Origin: Planctomycetota bacterium
Lineage (GTDB): Bacteria; Planctomycetota; B15-G4
DNA length: 64,000 nt
NCBI GenBank assembly: GCA_021604805.1
Contig: BQJR01000002.1
Span: 456,665 to 520,664 of the forward strand
Reading direction: 5' to 3'
Position numbers and translations under genes: made by a program. How positions within the stretch are numbered: position 1 is the stretch's first letter; every line of letters begins with the position of its first letter. The notes below the pieces were generated by a model. That model searched no databases and was not told the origin of the DNA. It saw only the letters and a list, made by a program, of their open reading frames with translations. Below are positions 1 through 9,943 of this stretch, piece by piece.

Positions 1-1163
1 CTCGAGACCTCGCGGTTGATCTCACCGCTGCACGGGTAGCGTTCCTGGCACTCGGACACGAGCTGGCTGAGCTTCTTGCCGGTGCGCTGCATGATGCCGG
101 CCACGATGAGCCAGGGCAGCATGCCGGAGTCGCAGTAGGCGAAGTCGCGGAAGTAATGGTGCGCGCTCATCTCGCCGCCGTACACGGCGTCGTGTTCGCG
201 CATCGACTCCTTGATGAAGGCGTGACCGGTACGGCTCAGCGTGGGCACGCCGCCGGCTTGCGTGATGCGCTCGATCGAGTTCCAGGTGAGACGCGGTTCG
301 TAGATCACCTTCGCGCCCGGCTCGCGACGCAACATCTCTTCGGCGAGCAGGCCCACGATGTAGTAACCCTCGATGAAGGCACCGTTCTCGTCGAACAGGA
401 AGCAGCGGTCGAAGTCACCGTCCCAGGCGATGCCCATGTCGGCGCCGTGGCGTCGTACGGCCTCGCTCGTGGCGCCGCGGTTCTCGGGCAGCAGCGGGTT
501 GGGCACGCCGTTCGGGAAGGTGCCGTCGGGGTCGTTCTGGATCTTGACGAAGTCCACGTTGGCCATGCGCTCGAGCGCGTCGACCACGATGCCTGCGCAG
601 CCGTTGCCGGCGTTGGCCACGAAGGAGAACTCGCGCAGCGCGTCGGTGTCGACGAAGTTCATCAGGTGCGACACGTAGTCGGGCAACAGGTACGGGCGCT
701 CCACCGTGCCGCGCGGCGAGGGGCCGGCCGTGAGGTGACCGCTGGCGGCGAGCTGTTCGATCTCGCGCAAGCCGTTCCCACCGTGGATCGGCGTGGCGCC
801 TTGGCCGACGAACTTCATGCCGTTGTAGTCGGCCGGGTTGTGACTCGCCGTGACCATGATGCCGCCGTCCACGTCTTCACCGGCGAGCGCGGCGGTGGCG
901 TAGTACATCATCTCGGTGCCGCACAAGCCGATGTCGACGACGTCGACCGACTTGCACATGAAGCCTTCGGCCAGAGCGTCGGCGAGCCCGCGGCTCGACA
1001 GGCGCATGTCGTGACCGATCACCACGCGGCGCGGCTTGCGCAGGGTGACGAAGGCTTGGCCGATGCGGTAAGCGAGCGCTTCGTCGAGCTGCTCGGGCAC
1101 GCGGCCGCGCACGTCGTAGGCCTTGAAGCATTCGAGACGATCGGGGGCGTTCTTGGTCTGCAT
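1..1163 (-). CDS. manB: phosphomannomutase/phosphoglucomutase (3' end outside window)
   Basis: Interconverts mannose-6-phosphate and mannose-1-phosphate in the cytoplasm, supplying ManC next door. The reverse strand reads open from an ATG at 1163 to the window edge. It gives 387 residues, so about 70 C-terminal residues of a typical ~455-residue enzyme lie outside. Visible family motifs are an early KAYDVRG, the phosphoserine loop TASHNP, the metal-binding loop DGDFDR and the sugar-binding GGEMSAHHYF. The start is backed by GAGGAAA about 8 nt upstream, and the gap to manC is 34 nt. It is the last visible gene of the leftward polysaccharide operon. A dual phosphoglucomutase role cannot be excluded from sequence alone. 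Confidence 0.93.
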   Translation of the reverse strand, partial: MQTKNAPDRLECFKAYDVRGRVPEQLDEALAYRIGQAFVTLRKPRRVVIGHDMRLSSRGLADALAEGFMCKSVDVVDIGLCGTEMMYYATAALAGEDVDGGIMVTASHNPADYNGMKFVGQGATPIHGGNGLREIEQLAASGHLTAGPSPRGTVERPYLLPDYVSHLMNFVDTDALREFSFVANAGNGCAGIVVDALERMANVDFVKIQNDPDGTFPNGVPNPLLPENRGATSEAVRRHGADMGIAWDGDFDRCFLFDENGAFIEGYYIVGLLAEEMLRREPGAKVIYEPRLTWNSIERITQAGGVPTLSRTGHAFIKESMREHDAVYGGEMSAHHYFRDFAYCDSGMLPWLIVAGIMQRTGKKLSQLVSECQERYPCSGEINREVS

Positions 1164-1197
1164 GGGTGCTTTCCTCGGTTGATGCGCCGGCACTGCC

Positions 1198-2295
1198 TCA
1201 GCGCAGGTCCTCGTCGAGTGCGGCCACGAGGGCCTTGATGTCCTCGGCCCGCGCACGCGGGGCCACGAGGGTGCGCTTGCCGGCGCGCACGACCACGAGG
1301 TCGCTGGCGCCGAGGATCGCGACGACTTCGTCGTCGTCTTCGCTGAACACGATGTTGTCGCGCGCGTCGACACTGAACAGGCGCGCGCGATGCGCGTTGC
1401 CGTGTTCGTCGGTGGGCAGGTGGTCGGCGAGGGCGGGGAAGCTGCCCACGTCGTACCAAGTGAACTCGGCGCGCACGGCGCGCACGTCGTGCGCACCTTC
1501 CATCACGCCGAAGTCGATCGAGATCTTCTCGAGCGGTTCGAAGGCTTGTGCGAGGCAGTCGTCGAAGTCGGGCCGACCGTCGTGCTGCACGGCGTCGAGC
1601 ACACGCGCGAGATGCGTGGGCAACTGGCGTTCGAGTTCGTCGAGGATCGCACTGGCGCGCCACACGAACATGCCGCTGTTCCACGCGTACTGCCCGCTCG
1701 CCAAGTAGTCTTTGGCGCGTTCGAGGTCGGGCTTCTCCACGAAGCCGTGCAGCTCGAAGTGCTCCACGCCGTCGTCTTTCCCGCGCGACGTGCCGAGCTT
1801 CAGGTAACCGAAGCCGGTGGCGGGATGGTCGGGGCGGATGCCGAAGGTGTAGAGCGCGCCGCTGTCTCGCGCGCCGCGCGCGGCCGAGAGCATCGTGCGA
1901 CGGAACTCGTCGACAGGTTGGATGAGATGGTCGGCGGTCACGATCGCCATCACCGGGTCGTGATGACGGTGCGCGCAGATCGCGGAGGCCAGCGCGATGG
2001 CGGCGGCGGTGTCGCGTCGCATGGGTTCGCCGATCACGTTCTCGACCGGCAACTGCGGGAGTTGCAAGCGCACGAGTCCCGTGAAGTCGCTGTTCGTGAG
2101 CACGAGGATGCGCTCGGGCGGCAAGAAGCTCGCCAAGCGCTCGTAACTCTGCTGCAGCAGCGAGTCCTCGCCGAACAAACTGAGGAACTGCTTCGGGCGA
2201 TCTTGAGTGGACGCCGGCCAGAAGCGCGTGCCAGCGCCCCCCGCCATGATCACGCCCACCATGTTCTCGGCGACGTCTTGTTCGTGCTCGGTCAT
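1198..2295 (-). CDS. manC: mannose-1-phosphate guanylyltransferase
   Basis: Makes GDP-mannose from mannose-1-phosphate and GTP, the donor for mannosyl or GDP-sugar-derived residues of the polymer. The 365-residue protein has the nucleotidyltransferase signature GGAGTRFWPAS near the N-terminus, DRPKQF just after it, an FVEKPD motif mid-protein and a WYDVGSF motif later. It is the short single-domain form and lacks the C-terminal cupin isomerase domain of bifunctional ManC/AlgA enzymes. I chose the ATG at 2295, preceded by GGAGAG, over an upstream in-frame start that would add 33 unlikely residues. It is followed 34 nt downstream by manB, a usual pairing. Confidence 0.93.
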   Translation of the reverse strand: MTEHEQDVAENMVGVIMAGGAGTRFWPASTQDRPKQFLSLFGEDSLLQQSYERLASFLPPERILVLTNSDFTGLVRLQLPQLPVENVIGEPMRRDTAAAIALASAICAHRHHDPVMAIVTADHLIQPVDEFRRTMLSAARGARDSGALYTFGIRPDHPATGFGYLKLGTSRGKDDGVEHFELHGFVEKPDLERAKDYLASGQYAWNSGMFVWRASAILDELERQLPTHLARVLDAVQHDGRPDFDDCLAQAFEPLEKISIDFGVMEGAHDVRAVRAEFTWYDVGSFPALADHLPTDEHGNAHRARLFSVDARDNIVFSEDDDEVVAILGASDLVVVRAGKRTLVAPRARAEDIKALVAALDEDLR

Positions 2296-2417
2296 CGGGC
2301 TCTCCGATCCAGCGGAGCAGCCGCGGCCCAAGAGGCGGGTTCGGGAGGCTCCGCCGGGTTCATCGACCCCATCGGCGCGCGGACTTGTGGGCAATCCGTC
2401 GCGCTGGAGGCGACAAG

Positions 2418-4151
2418 TCAGGCTTCCAGCGAGGGGCCGTTCGCGAAGTCGAGCTCGTAGGCGTGGGCTGGGCTGGATTCGGGGCTCGAGGAGCTCGCGG
2501 CGCGCTGGCGTGCGGGTTCATCGAGACGACGCAGCAGCTTGGCCGGCACGCCGCCCGCGAGGCAGCGCGCGGGCACGTCCTTGGTGACGACCGAGCCGGC
2601 GGCGATCACGGCGTCGTCGCCGATGGTCACACCCTTGAGCACGGTCACGCGCACGCCCAGCCACACGCGCTCGCCGAGCACGATGGGCGCCGACTCGCCG
2701 GGCTCGTCGAGCGCGCCGGGCTTGTGATAGTCGTTGTCCATCAGGATCGCGTGCGAGCCGATCTGACTGCCGGCGCCGATCTTCACGAGTTCGTGCGCGG
2801 AGATGGAGACGCCGTAGTTGAGGAACACGCCGTCGCCGACATGCAGGCGACCGCCTGGGTGCGTGGCGTACTCGGAGGTCGCGGTGTTCGAGAACAACGT
2901 GCAGCGCTCACCGAGACTCATGTGCCCGCCGTTCACGACACGCGGCTTGCCGTACACGCGCGCGCGCCGCCCCACTTGTTGCCACGCGCGCAAGTGCCAG
3001 CGCGCGGCGAGCAACGGGCGTACGGCACCGAGCAACTCGTTGAAGCTGCGTCCCGCGAAGAGCCCACGACGGCGCGGGCTGCGCGTGAGACGCGCTTGCT
3101 CCGCGCGCTCGATGACCGCACGCAGTCGTGCCACGAAGAGGTCGAGCCCGCGTTCGGACTCCACGGCGGCGCGTCCGGCGCGGCCCATGGCTGCACGACG
3201 CGGCGCGTCGGCGAGCAGACTGTCGATGGCTTGGCGCAACGCGACGGGATCGCCGCTGGGCACGCGCAACACGCCGTCGCAACCCTCGAGCGAATCGGCG
3301 ATGCCGGTGGTGTCGCTCACGATCACGGGCGTGCCACAGGCCAAAGCCTCGAAGATCGACGTGACGCCCGCGGGCGAATCCACGTCGAGCAGAGGCACCA
3401 CGGCCAGGTCGGCGCCGCGATACAGATCGCGCAACTCCGCGTAGCTGAGACCCGAAGCGAGCGTGACGTTCTCGGGCACGTCCGCGCCCGCCAACTGATC
3501 CTTGCGACGCGACCACGGCGAACCACCCACCAAGGTGAGCGGCGCGTCGAGCCCTTGCACGGCCTGCATCAGCGTGGGGTAGTCGCGCAGCTCGCGCCCC
3601 ACCGACACGAGACCTTCGCGCGGTCGCGGCGCGATGGCGAGCGGGTCGGGCGGCGTGAAGAACTGCTCGTCGGCATGGAAGTGGATGCGGTGCAGCGTGT
3701 CGGCGGGCATGCCCAGGCGATGCTCGCAGTGTTCGGTCTGCATCGTGGTGTAGGCCACCACGGCGTCCATCCGACTCGGCAAGCCGAAGAGCTTCAGGAA
3801 GGGTTGCTTCTTGGACGCGCTGAGCATGTGCCCGATGAGCACGTGCGTCGGGCGACGGCGCGACACGCGCGACATCAAAGCCAGCGGCATGGCCACGTTC
3901 TCCGCGGTGCAGAACACCGTGGCCGCCTTGCGACGGAAGCCCAACCACGCGAGCGCCACGTTGCGCCCGGCGCAACGCTTGAGCAGCGACACCACGGGAC
4001 CGCGCGCGCGCTCCACGTGACTCCAACTCAAGATCTCGGCGTCGAGCTCACGCGCGAGTTCGAGGAAGTCCACACGCGGATGCTCGCCCGCGTGGAACTC
4101 CGCAGCGATGCGCTCGCTGTCCGCGGGCACCAACAACAGGCGCGCGGCCAT
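2418..4151 (-). CDS. GT-B glycosyltransferase fused to hexapeptide-repeat acyltransferase
   Basis: A 577-residue two-domain protein. Residues about 1-370 look like a GT-B/GT4 glycosyltransferase, with a [16 protein letters not shown] segment and a donor-site region ending [14 protein letters not shown]. Residues about 400-545 form a left-handed beta-helix acyltransferase with repeated I-G-x hexapeptides and the typical ending [20 protein letters not shown]. It would therefore add a sugar and O-acylate the product, probably on the lipid-linked repeat unit at the inner membrane face. The stop lies 122 nt upstream of the manC start, and the start is 1 nt from the stop of the preceding gene. Which sugar and acyl group are used cannot be read from sequence. 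Confidence 0.85.
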   Translation of the reverse strand: MAARLLLVPADSERIAAEFHAGEHPRVDFLELARELDAEILSWSHVERARGPVVSLLKRCAGRNVALAWLGFRRKAATVFCTAENVAMPLALMSRVSRRRPTHVLIGHMLSASKKQPFLKLFGLPSRMDAVVAYTTMQTEHCEHRLGMPADTLHRIHFHADEQFFTPPDPLAIAPRPREGLVSVGRELRDYPTLMQAVQGLDAPLTLVGGSPWSRRKDQLAGADVPENVTLASGLSYAELRDLYRGADLAVVPLLDVDSPAGVTSIFEALACGTPVIVSDTTGIADSLEGCDGVLRVPSGDPVALRQAIDSLLADAPRRAAMGRAGRAAVESERGLDLFVARLRAVIERAEQARLTRSPRRRGLFAGRSFNELLGAVRPLLAARWHLRAWQQVGRRARVYGKPRVVNGGHMSLGERCTLFSNTATSEYATHPGGRLHVGDGVFLNYGVSISAHELVKIGAGSQIGSHAILMDNDYHKPGALDEPGESAPIVLGERVWLGVRVTVLKGVTIGDDAVIAAGSVVTKDVPARCLAGGVPAKLLRRLDEPARQRAASSSSPESSPAHAYELDFANGPSLEA

Positions 4152-4152
4152 C

Positions 4153-5508
4153 TCAGCGCTCCATCAAGGCGTGGTATTCCTGCGCGATGCGTTCGGCGAC
4201 CACGCGGCCGTCGTAGCGACGCTCGGCGAAGGCGCGCGCGAAGTGCCCGAGGTCTTCGCGCAACTCGGGGTCGAGCACCAAGCGCTTGAAGGCCGTGGCC
4301 ATGCCGAGGAAGTCAGACGGCGGCACGATCAAGCCGACATCCCCCACGACCTCGGGGATCGAACCGCTCTCCGTGGCCACCACGGGCAAGCCGCTGGCCA
4401 TGGCTTCGGGGAGCACGTAGCCGAACTGCTCGAGCCAACCGGGACGCGCGGTGCTCGCCAACGCGAAGAAGTCGGCGGCGCGGTAGGCGTGAGGGATCTC
4501 GTCGTAGTCGAAGCGCGTGAAGACCACGCGGTCGCCCACGCCGATGCGCTCGGCGAGTGCGATCAGGTTCTCGCGGTCGGGGCCCGAACCGGCGAGCACG
4601 AGTTTGATCGGCGCGTGCTTCATCTCGGCGTCGAGCGAGAGGCGCTTCACGGCGTGGATCAAGTCGTGGATGCCCTTCTCCCAGCGCAGCGCGGCCACCG
4701 AGAGGACCATCGTGTCGTCAGGGCCGACGCCGAGCTTCTCGCGCAGCGCGAGGCGCGCTTGCTGCTCGGCGGGGTCGTCGCCCACGGGATGGAAGCGTTC
4801 GGTGTCGATGCCGGCCGGGATCACCTTCACCTTGTCGGCGTCGGCGCCCTCGGCGAGCAGACACTGACGCGCGCGTTCGGTGATCGCGATGTGCAAGTCG
4901 GCCTCGCGCAGCACCTCGTACTTCATGCGGCGTTTCGCGGCGAAGCGTTCGGCGGCGAAGGGCCGGTTCTCCCAACACGTGGTGACCAACTTGCAGCCGT
5001 GCTTGCGCTTGGCCTGCAGACCCTGGTGCGAGAAGGCGTTGAAGGTCTCCATCGTGTGCACGATGTCGGTGTCGCGCAGCTTGTTCACGAGGCCGAGGTG
5101 CAGGTAGTCGAGCCCGCAAGTCGCCTGCAGGAACAGGTTGAAGTAGAAACCGAGCTTGCCGCTCATGCGCGCGAAGGGTTCGTCGATCGAAAGGATGCGG
5201 CGGTAAGGCACCTTCAGCAGGTCGACGGGAAAGCGGTTGATCGTGAGCAGCCAGGCCTCGAGGTCGATCTGCGGCAGCATCTTCTCGTAGGTCTGCATCT
5301 CGAACTGTGAGAGGTACGCGCCGCGCAACAGTGCGACTTTCGGCTTGCCCAACGCGGGTTGCGCGTTGCTGGCTCGCGTGGCGGCGGGGCTTTGCTCGGG
5401 TTCGTCGGCGAGCACGGGAGTGCGCGGACGGTCGCCGTTGCCGGGTGCTCGCGTGGCTTCGGGCGTTGCGTTCGCCGAGCTCGGCTGCGGTTGGTCGGTG
5501 GTCGTCAT
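4153..5508 (-). CDS. GT4-family glycosyltransferase
   Basis: A 451-residue GT-B enzyme. The N-terminal 50 residues are low complexity, rich in Pro, Ala, Ser and Thr. The GT4 fold starts at about residue 55 ([20 protein letters not shown]). The acceptor half contains [11 protein letters not shown], and the donor half contains the hinge segment [17 protein letters not shown] and the nucleotide-sugar site [16 protein letters not shown]. The start at 5508 has GAAGGAAG upstream and shares an ATGA overlap with the stop of the preceding acyltransferase gene. A much longer upstream-extended reading frame was rejected because it runs antisense-like through that acyltransferase. It likely adds one sugar of the repeat unit; specificity is unknown. 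Confidence 0.88.
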   Translation of the reverse strand: MTTTDQPQPSSANATPEATRAPGNGDRPRTPVLADEPEQSPAATRASNAQPALGKPKVALLRGAYLSQFEMQTYEKMLPQIDLEAWLLTINRFPVDLLKVPYRRILSIDEPFARMSGKLGFYFNLFLQATCGLDYLHLGLVNKLRDTDIVHTMETFNAFSHQGLQAKRKHGCKLVTTCWENRPFAAERFAAKRRMKYEVLREADLHIAITERARQCLLAEGADADKVKVIPAGIDTERFHPVGDDPAEQQARLALREKLGVGPDDTMVLSVAALRWEKGIHDLIHAVKRLSLDAEMKHAPIKLVLAGSGPDRENLIALAERIGVGDRVVFTRFDYDEIPHAYRAADFFALASTARPGWLEQFGYVLPEAMASGLPVVATESGSIPEVVGDVGLIVPPSDFLGMATAFKRLVLDPELREDLGHFARAFAERRYDGRVVAERIAQEYHALMER

Positions 5509-6152
5509 GCTTCGCTTCCTTCGTCGTCGCGATCGGCGTCGAGTGGTTGGTGTTGCGTGTCGACGCGCCCGAGCACGCGCGCCGGCGTGCCGCCGACCAC
5601 GTGATAGGCGGGCACGTCTTTCGTCACGATGGCGCCGGCGGACACGATCGCGCCCTCGCCGAGGGTCACGCCCTTCAACACGAGCGCGCGCGCGCCGATC
5701 CACACGCGGTCTTCGATCACGACAGGCGCGTTGCGCAGCGGGCGGTCGCCCACGGGGTGCAGGTCGGTGTCCATGATGAGCGCGTCCCAGGCGATCATGC
5801 AGTCGCGCCCGATGGTCACGCTTTCCCAGGCGATGACTTCGGCGCCGTGGTTGAGGTAGGTGCCGTTGCCGATGTGCAACGCGCCGCCTTTGTGCGCCCA
5901 CAAGCGCACGCCGGGGTAGAGCAGGATGTTCTCGGCTGTGAGTGTGCCGGCCTCGTTCTTGATGCGCGGCAGCGGGCCGCCGCCTTCCACCGCGAGCAGT
6001 CCGCAGCGATCGAAGTGACGCCGCAACCAGAGTCCGCGCAAGTAGGCGAGCGGTGAGGGTCCGTTGCGCAGGCGCGCGAGCACGCGCGCGAGCACGCCCC
6101 TGGGCGCGCCTGCCACGTCGAGCACGGGTGAGTTGCTGGGCGACGTGTTCAT
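5505..6152 (-). CDS. hexapeptide-repeat (LbH) O-acyltransferase
   Basis: A 215-residue left-handed beta-helix transferase of the WcaF/maltose-acetyltransferase type. It has a helical N-terminal region of about 60 residues, then I-G-N/I-G-R hexapeptides and the catalytic-loop-like DTDLHP containing the likely active histidine. The C-terminal portion reads [19 protein letters not shown] and ends in [11 protein letters not shown]. It probably transfers acetyl from acetyl-CoA to a sugar hydroxyl in the cytoplasm. It overlaps both neighbours by 4 nt, so the genes are likely translationally coupled. It resembles the next gene upstream in layout, suggesting an old duplication within the operon. Confidence 0.88.
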   Translation of the reverse strand: MNTSPSNSPVLDVAGAPRGVLARVLARLRNGPSPLAYLRGLWLRRHFDRCGLLAVEGGGPLPRIKNEAGTLTAENILLYPGVRLWAHKGGALHIGNGTYLNHGAEVIAWESVTIGRDCMIAWDALIMDTDLHPVGDRPLRNAPVVIEDRVWIGARALVLKGVTLGEGAIVSAGAIVTKDVPAYHVVGGTPARVLGRVDTQHQPLDADRDDEGSEA

Positions 6153-6784
6153 GCGCGGCTCCTGAGGTCGAGCAACGGGCGCGCCGGTTCGGCGGCCACG
6201 ATGGCGCCGGGCTCCACGCGTTCGCGCACCACGGCGCCGGCCGCGATCACGGCGCCGTCGCCGATGTCAGCGCCGGCGAGGATCATGGCCTTGGCGCCGA
6301 TCCACGCGCCGTCACCGATGCGCACAGCACGCGCGCGACGCGCGAGTGCCTGGTGTGTGCGCGACACGCCGCGTGAGTCCGGCTCGCGGCGCGAGGCGAG
6401 CCAGCGCGCGTCGGCCGGATCGAGGAACTCACCGAAGCCGTCGGTGTCGCTGATGATCACGTCCCACGCGATCATCGCTTCACACCCGATGACGACCTCC
6501 TGCGCGGCCCACACGAGCGTGTTGCGGTTGAGGTAGCTGCCGTTCCCCACGGCGAGGCGCGCGCCCGGTTCGGTGTGCAGACGCACGCCGGGGTAGAGCC
6601 CCACGTCGCCGAGCTCGATGCGCCCTTTGCCCTGCTCGAAGCGTGGCAAGGGCAACCCGCGCGGTACGGCCAGCGCGCCCGCCTCGCTGCAATGCCGGCG
6701 CTGCGTGGCGCCCAGCGCGTAGGCCGGCAACCCGTAGCGCCGACCATCGGCGAAGTGCTTGCGATAGGTCGCCAACGCGTTCAC
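6149..6784 (-). CDS. hexapeptide-repeat (LbH) acyltransferase, GTG start
   Basis: A 211-residue left-handed beta-helix protein. It shares with its downstream neighbour the sequence of a short helical N-terminus, LYPGVRLH, a [10 protein letters not shown] coil and [13 protein letters not shown]. The usual DxDxH motif is here [11 protein letters not shown], followed by an Arg-rich insert of about 30 residues before the coils resume ([18 protein letters not shown]). The expected histidine is not obvious, so donor or acceptor may differ, or the enzyme may be weakly active. It starts with GTG in a GTGA overlap with the upstream glycosyltransferase stop and overlaps the downstream gene by 4 nt. Confidence 0.82.
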   Translation of the reverse strand: MNALATYRKHFADGRRYGLPAYALGATQRRHCSEAGALAVPRGLPLPRFEQGKGRIELGDVGLYPGVRLHTEPGARLAVGNGSYLNRNTLVWAAQEVVIGCEAMIAWDVIISDTDGFGEFLDPADARWLASRREPDSRGVSRTHQALARRARAVRIGDGAWIGAKAMILAGADIGDGAVIAAGAVVRERVEPGAIVAAEPARPLLDLRSRA

Positions 6785-7983
6785 AGACTGCGAGCCTCAC
6801 GCTTGTTGAGCGCGGACTGCAGCGCCGTCTCGAGTCGCTCGCCGATCACTTCCCAGGCGAAGTTCTGTTCGACGAAGCTGCGTCCAGCGCGCGCGAGTTC
6901 GGCCGCGCGTTCGGGATCGGCGAGCAAGTCGGCGACCTCGCGCGCGAAGTCGTTGGGCGTGTCGGCGAAGAGGATGTTCTCGCCGTGCGTGGCGCCGATG
7001 CCTTCAGCGCCGAGGCGCGTGGACACGACCGGCTTCCCGGCCGCCATCGCCTCCACGACCTTGAAGCGCGTGCCGCCGCCCACGAGCAGCGGCACCACGA
7101 ACACTTGCGCGCGATGGAACCACTCGCGGATGTCGGGCACGTAGCCGGTGAACTGCACCTGCTCGGTAGCCAACGCGGCGAGTTCGTCGGGCACTTGTCC
7201 GCCGGCGCCCACGAAGCGCACGCCGGGCACCTCGGTGGCGAGCGCGGGCAGGATGTCTTCCACGAACCAGCGCGCGGCTTGCGTGTTCGGGTGGTAGTGC
7301 ATCGTGCCGGTGAACACGAGCGTGTCGGGATCGGGCGCGCGCTCCACGGGCTGGAAGAACTCGATGTCCACGCCGTTCTCGACCACGTGGATGTCGAGCT
7401 TCTGGTCGTCTTCGAGGAGCAGTTCGCGATCGCGCGGCGAGGTCACGGTCACGAGGTCAGCGCGCGCCAAGGCGGCCATCTCTTCGCGACGGAACTTGCG
7501 GAACTCCTGCCCGGCGTAGAGGCGGCGCAGCGAGGCCGGCGATGCGGCCTCCCACTCGCGCTGCAGCAGGTTCCACTCCACGTTGTGCTCGTCGATGAGC
7601 ACCGCGGGGCCGGGCGGGATGTCGAAGCAAGCCATCTGGCTGAACTCGACGACGACCACGTCGATGCTGTTCTCGTAGACCATCGAGTCGAGTTCGCGCT
7701 GCATGGCGTCGCTGTAGTGCGCCATCTTCTGGAAGCTGCGCGAGCTGGCCAGCGAGAGCATCTGCGTGAGGCGCTTGCGCTCGGGCGGGCGCGGCACTTC
7801 CACGGTGGCTTCCACGAAGGCTTCGAACTCGTCGCGCCCCTCGAGCCCGTCGACCGTGCTGGTGTACGAGAGCGACCACACCTTGTGCCGACGCGCGACC
7901 TGCTTCATCAGGTGATGGATGCGCACGCTGCCGCCGAAGGTCGGCGGGTAGGGCGGATAGGGCGACAGGAAGAGCACGTTCAT
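6781..7983 (-). CDS. GT4-family glycosyltransferase
   Basis: A 400-residue GT-B glycosyltransferase. It begins with a typical Rossmann strand and glycine loop (NVLFLSPYPPYPPTFGGSVR) and has DEHNVEW in the acceptor half. The C-terminal donor site reads LVGGGTRFKVVEAMAAGKPV followed by STRLGAEGI. Similar proteins are annotated as GT4 or sugar transferases related to PEP-CTERM/XrtA-locus enzymes. The ATG at 7983 overlaps the preceding stop (ATGA), and a longer frame without a better ribosome site was discarded. It acts in the cytoplasm, presumably extending the lipid-linked repeat unit. The sugar is unknown. Confidence 0.88.
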   Translation of the reverse strand: MNVLFLSPYPPYPPTFGGSVRIHHLMKQVARRHKVWSLSYTSTVDGLEGRDEFEAFVEATVEVPRPPERKRLTQMLSLASSRSFQKMAHYSDAMQRELDSMVYENSIDVVVVEFSQMACFDIPPGPAVLIDEHNVEWNLLQREWEAASPASLRRLYAGQEFRKFRREEMAALARADLVTVTSPRDRELLLEDDQKLDIHVVENGVDIEFFQPVERAPDPDTLVFTGTMHYHPNTQAARWFVEDILPALATEVPGVRFVGAGGQVPDELAALATEQVQFTGYVPDIREWFHRAQVFVVPLLVGGGTRFKVVEAMAAGKPVVSTRLGAEGIGATHGENILFADTPNDFAREVADLLADPERAAELARAGRSFVEQNFAWEVIGERLETALQSALNKREARSL

Positions 7984-9245
7984 CGCGCGGCTCCGCGGGA
8001 TTCGTTGGGCGAGACGGCGGGCGCAGCCGTGTTCTTGGACGCGCCGCCTGAACGTGCGCCGCTCAGCGTCGGCGCGTCGCCGTTCGCGACGTGTTCGAAG
8101 ACCGCCGCGACCTGCGCGGTGTGCACGTCGAGCTCGAAGCGTTGCACGACGGACTCGCGCGCGCCGCGGCCGAGTGCGGCGCGCCAACCGGTGTCGACCA
8201 CGAGGCGCAGCAGTGCGTCGCCGAGTGCTTCGGGGTCACGCGGCGGCACGAGCACGCCGTTGCTGCCGTCGTCGATGATCTCGGGGATGCCGCCGGCGTT
8301 GGTGCCCACGACGGGGCGGCCGTAGACCATCGGCTCCACCACGACCATGCCGAAGGGCTCTTCCCAGGCCGCGTCGACGACGATGTCGGTGGTGCGGTAC
8401 ACGGCGTCCATGTCGGAACGGAAGCCGAGGAAGCGCGTGCGTTGGTCGATGCCGAGTTCGCGCGCGAGGGCTTCGAGTTCGGCGCGATGGTTGGCGTTGC
8501 CGTCTTCGATCGAGTCGTCGCCGGCGAGGATCAACCAGGCGCCGGGTGCGCGCTCGGCGATGTGCGCGAAGGCGCGCAACAAGTCGGCCTGACCCTTGTT
8601 CGGTGCGAGACGACTGGCGGCGCCGATCACCACGGCGTTGCGCGGGATCTCGCACTCGGCGCGCAGGTCGGGTCCGCTGGCTGACACGCGCGTGTCGACG
8701 CCGTTGTGCACGACCTGGATGCGTTCCATGTCGCTGCCGAGCTTGGCGATGAAGTCCGCCTTCATGGCGTGCGAGTTGGCCAGGATCGCGGTGGCGCGCT
8801 TCAACGCGAAGCGGTTGAGCTTGTTGTCCACGCACACGCAGTGCACGTGATACACGAGCGGCCGTCCGCTGAGCAGCGACACACCGAGCGCCACGAACAC
8901 CGAGCGGATCTTGTCGGAGGTGTGGATCAGCTCCACGCCACGCAGGCGCACGTACACGGCCAGTTTCAAGATCGTGAAGAGCGCGAGCGGCAACGAGAGC
9001 GCGTCGAGCAGACGACCGCGCAAGCTCGCGCCGGCGCGCCCCGACTTGGTGCCGAAGCGACACGGGATCAGCGTGGTGCTGTCGAGCTTGGCGAGTTGCT
9101 CGGCGGGCACACCGCCGACCTCGTGCGCCACGTGCACGTCGAAGTGCGCACGATCGAGCCGCCCGAGGAAACCGAGCAGCACCGTGACCACGCCCCCCAC
9201 TTCGAGGTTCGTGTCCAGGCAGAGGATCTTGCGTCGCGCCGACAA
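7980..9245 (-). CDS. GT4-family glycosyltransferase, TTG start
   Basis: A 421-residue GT-B glycosyltransferase with the N-terminal glycine loop LCLDTNLEVGGVVTVLLGFL and a hydrophobic patch near residues 80-105 that may touch the membrane. It carries VVHNGVDT at the domain hinge and the donor-site block EEPFGMVVVEPMVYGRPVVG followed by TNAGGIPEII. The start is taken as TTG at 9245 because no ATG or GTG lies upstream in frame; CGGAG sits about 9 nt before it. The upstream gap of 145 nt is the widest between genes in this operon. The C-terminal 35 residues are low complexity. Confidence 0.87.
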   Translation of the reverse strand: MSARRKILCLDTNLEVGGVVTVLLGFLGRLDRAHFDVHVAHEVGGVPAEQLAKLDSTTLIPCRFGTKSGRAGASLRGRLLDALSLPLALFTILKLAVYVRLRGVELIHTSDKIRSVFVALGVSLLSGRPLVYHVHCVCVDNKLNRFALKRATAILANSHAMKADFIAKLGSDMERIQVVHNGVDTRVSASGPDLRAECEIPRNAVVIGAASRLAPNKGQADLLRAFAHIAERAPGAWLILAGDDSIEDGNANHRAELEALARELGIDQRTRFLGFRSDMDAVYRTTDIVVDAAWEEPFGMVVVEPMVYGRPVVGTNAGGIPEIIDDGSNGVLVPPRDPEALGDALLRLVVDTGWRAALGRGARESVVQRFELDVHTAQVAAVFEHVANGDAPTLSGARSGGASKNTAAPAVSPNESRGAAR

Positions 9246-9390
9246 GCCGAGGGCTCCGAGGGAGAGTCGTTCGGCCTTATCGGCAGCGCAGGGGGTTTTC
9301 CTTGTGGCGTAGACGGGGACGCTGGCCGGGTAGCGCGGGGAACGAGTCTGAGCTCCGGCGGCGAGACGGCGGTCGGCCCCGCCAGTGCCG

Positions 9391-9939
9391 TCACTCGAAC
9401 AGCGGCCGGAAGTCGAGCGTGTAGTTCAGGCTGCGCGCGCGCTCGCGGATCTTCTTGGCGGGTGTGCCGCCCACCACTGCGAAGGCTTCCACATCTTTCG
9501 CGACCACGGCGCCGGCCGCGACCACAGCGCCTTCACCGATCGTCACGCCAGGGAGGATGGTGACGCGCGAACCGATCCAGGCTCGGTCGCCGATGGTGAT
9601 CGGGGCGTCTTCGATGCCGAACTCGGGGTCGTCGACCAGGTGTTGACTCGTGATGAAGCTGACCTCGGGGGACACCGACACGTTGTCGCCGAGCGTGATG
9701 CCGCCGCGCAGATCGAAGTAGCAACCGCGGTTCACGATGCAGTGTTCGCCCACGCTGAGGCCGCCCGCGCCGCGTCCGAACAAGCGGTAGAAGTAGAAGC
9801 GCGTGCCCATCAGCAGACTCGACGTGGCGCCGACGCGCGCGCCGAGCACGAAGCGATACCACGCGTGGCGCACGCTGTAGCTGGGCACCCAGGCGATCAC
9901 GTGGTTCGTGAGGTAGGCGAGCAGTCGGGTGAGCATCAT
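9391..9939 (-). CDS. hexapeptide-repeat acyltransferase (CysE/WcaB-like)
   Basis: A 182-residue left-handed beta-helix transferase. It has VGEHCIVNRGCYFDLRGGIT in the first coils, then DNVSVSPEVSFITSQHLVDD with the likely catalytic histidine, and ends VVGGTPAKKIRERARSLNYT. The overall pattern matches serine/colanic-acid-type O-acetyltransferases. I chose the ATG at 9939, preceded by GAGGAG at good spacing, with a second ATG immediately following. An upstream in-frame extension overlaps the flippase gene and was rejected. The stop of the flippase gene is 4 nt away. It is one of four left-handed beta-helix domains encoded in this operon. Confidence 0.86.
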   Translation of the reverse strand: MMLTRLLAYLTNHVIAWVPSYSVRHAWYRFVLGARVGATSSLLMGTRFYFYRLFGRGAGGLSVGEHCIVNRGCYFDLRGGITLGDNVSVSPEVSFITSQHLVDDPEFGIEDAPITIGDRAWIGSRVTILPGVTIGEGAVVAAGAVVAKDVEAFAVVGGTPAKKIRERARSLNYTLDFRPLFE

Positions 9940-9943
9940 GGGA

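Noticed and set aside
1..1163. Phosphomannomutase as a truncated pseudogene
   Set aside because: The frame is open to the window edge and all visible motifs are intact; it is simply cut by the window boundary.
4153..5901. A 582-residue version of the GT4 gene starting at 5901
   Set aside because: The extra 131 residues are Arg/His-rich noise overlapping the acyltransferase gene in another frame; a good ribosome site and ATGA overlap support the start at 5508.
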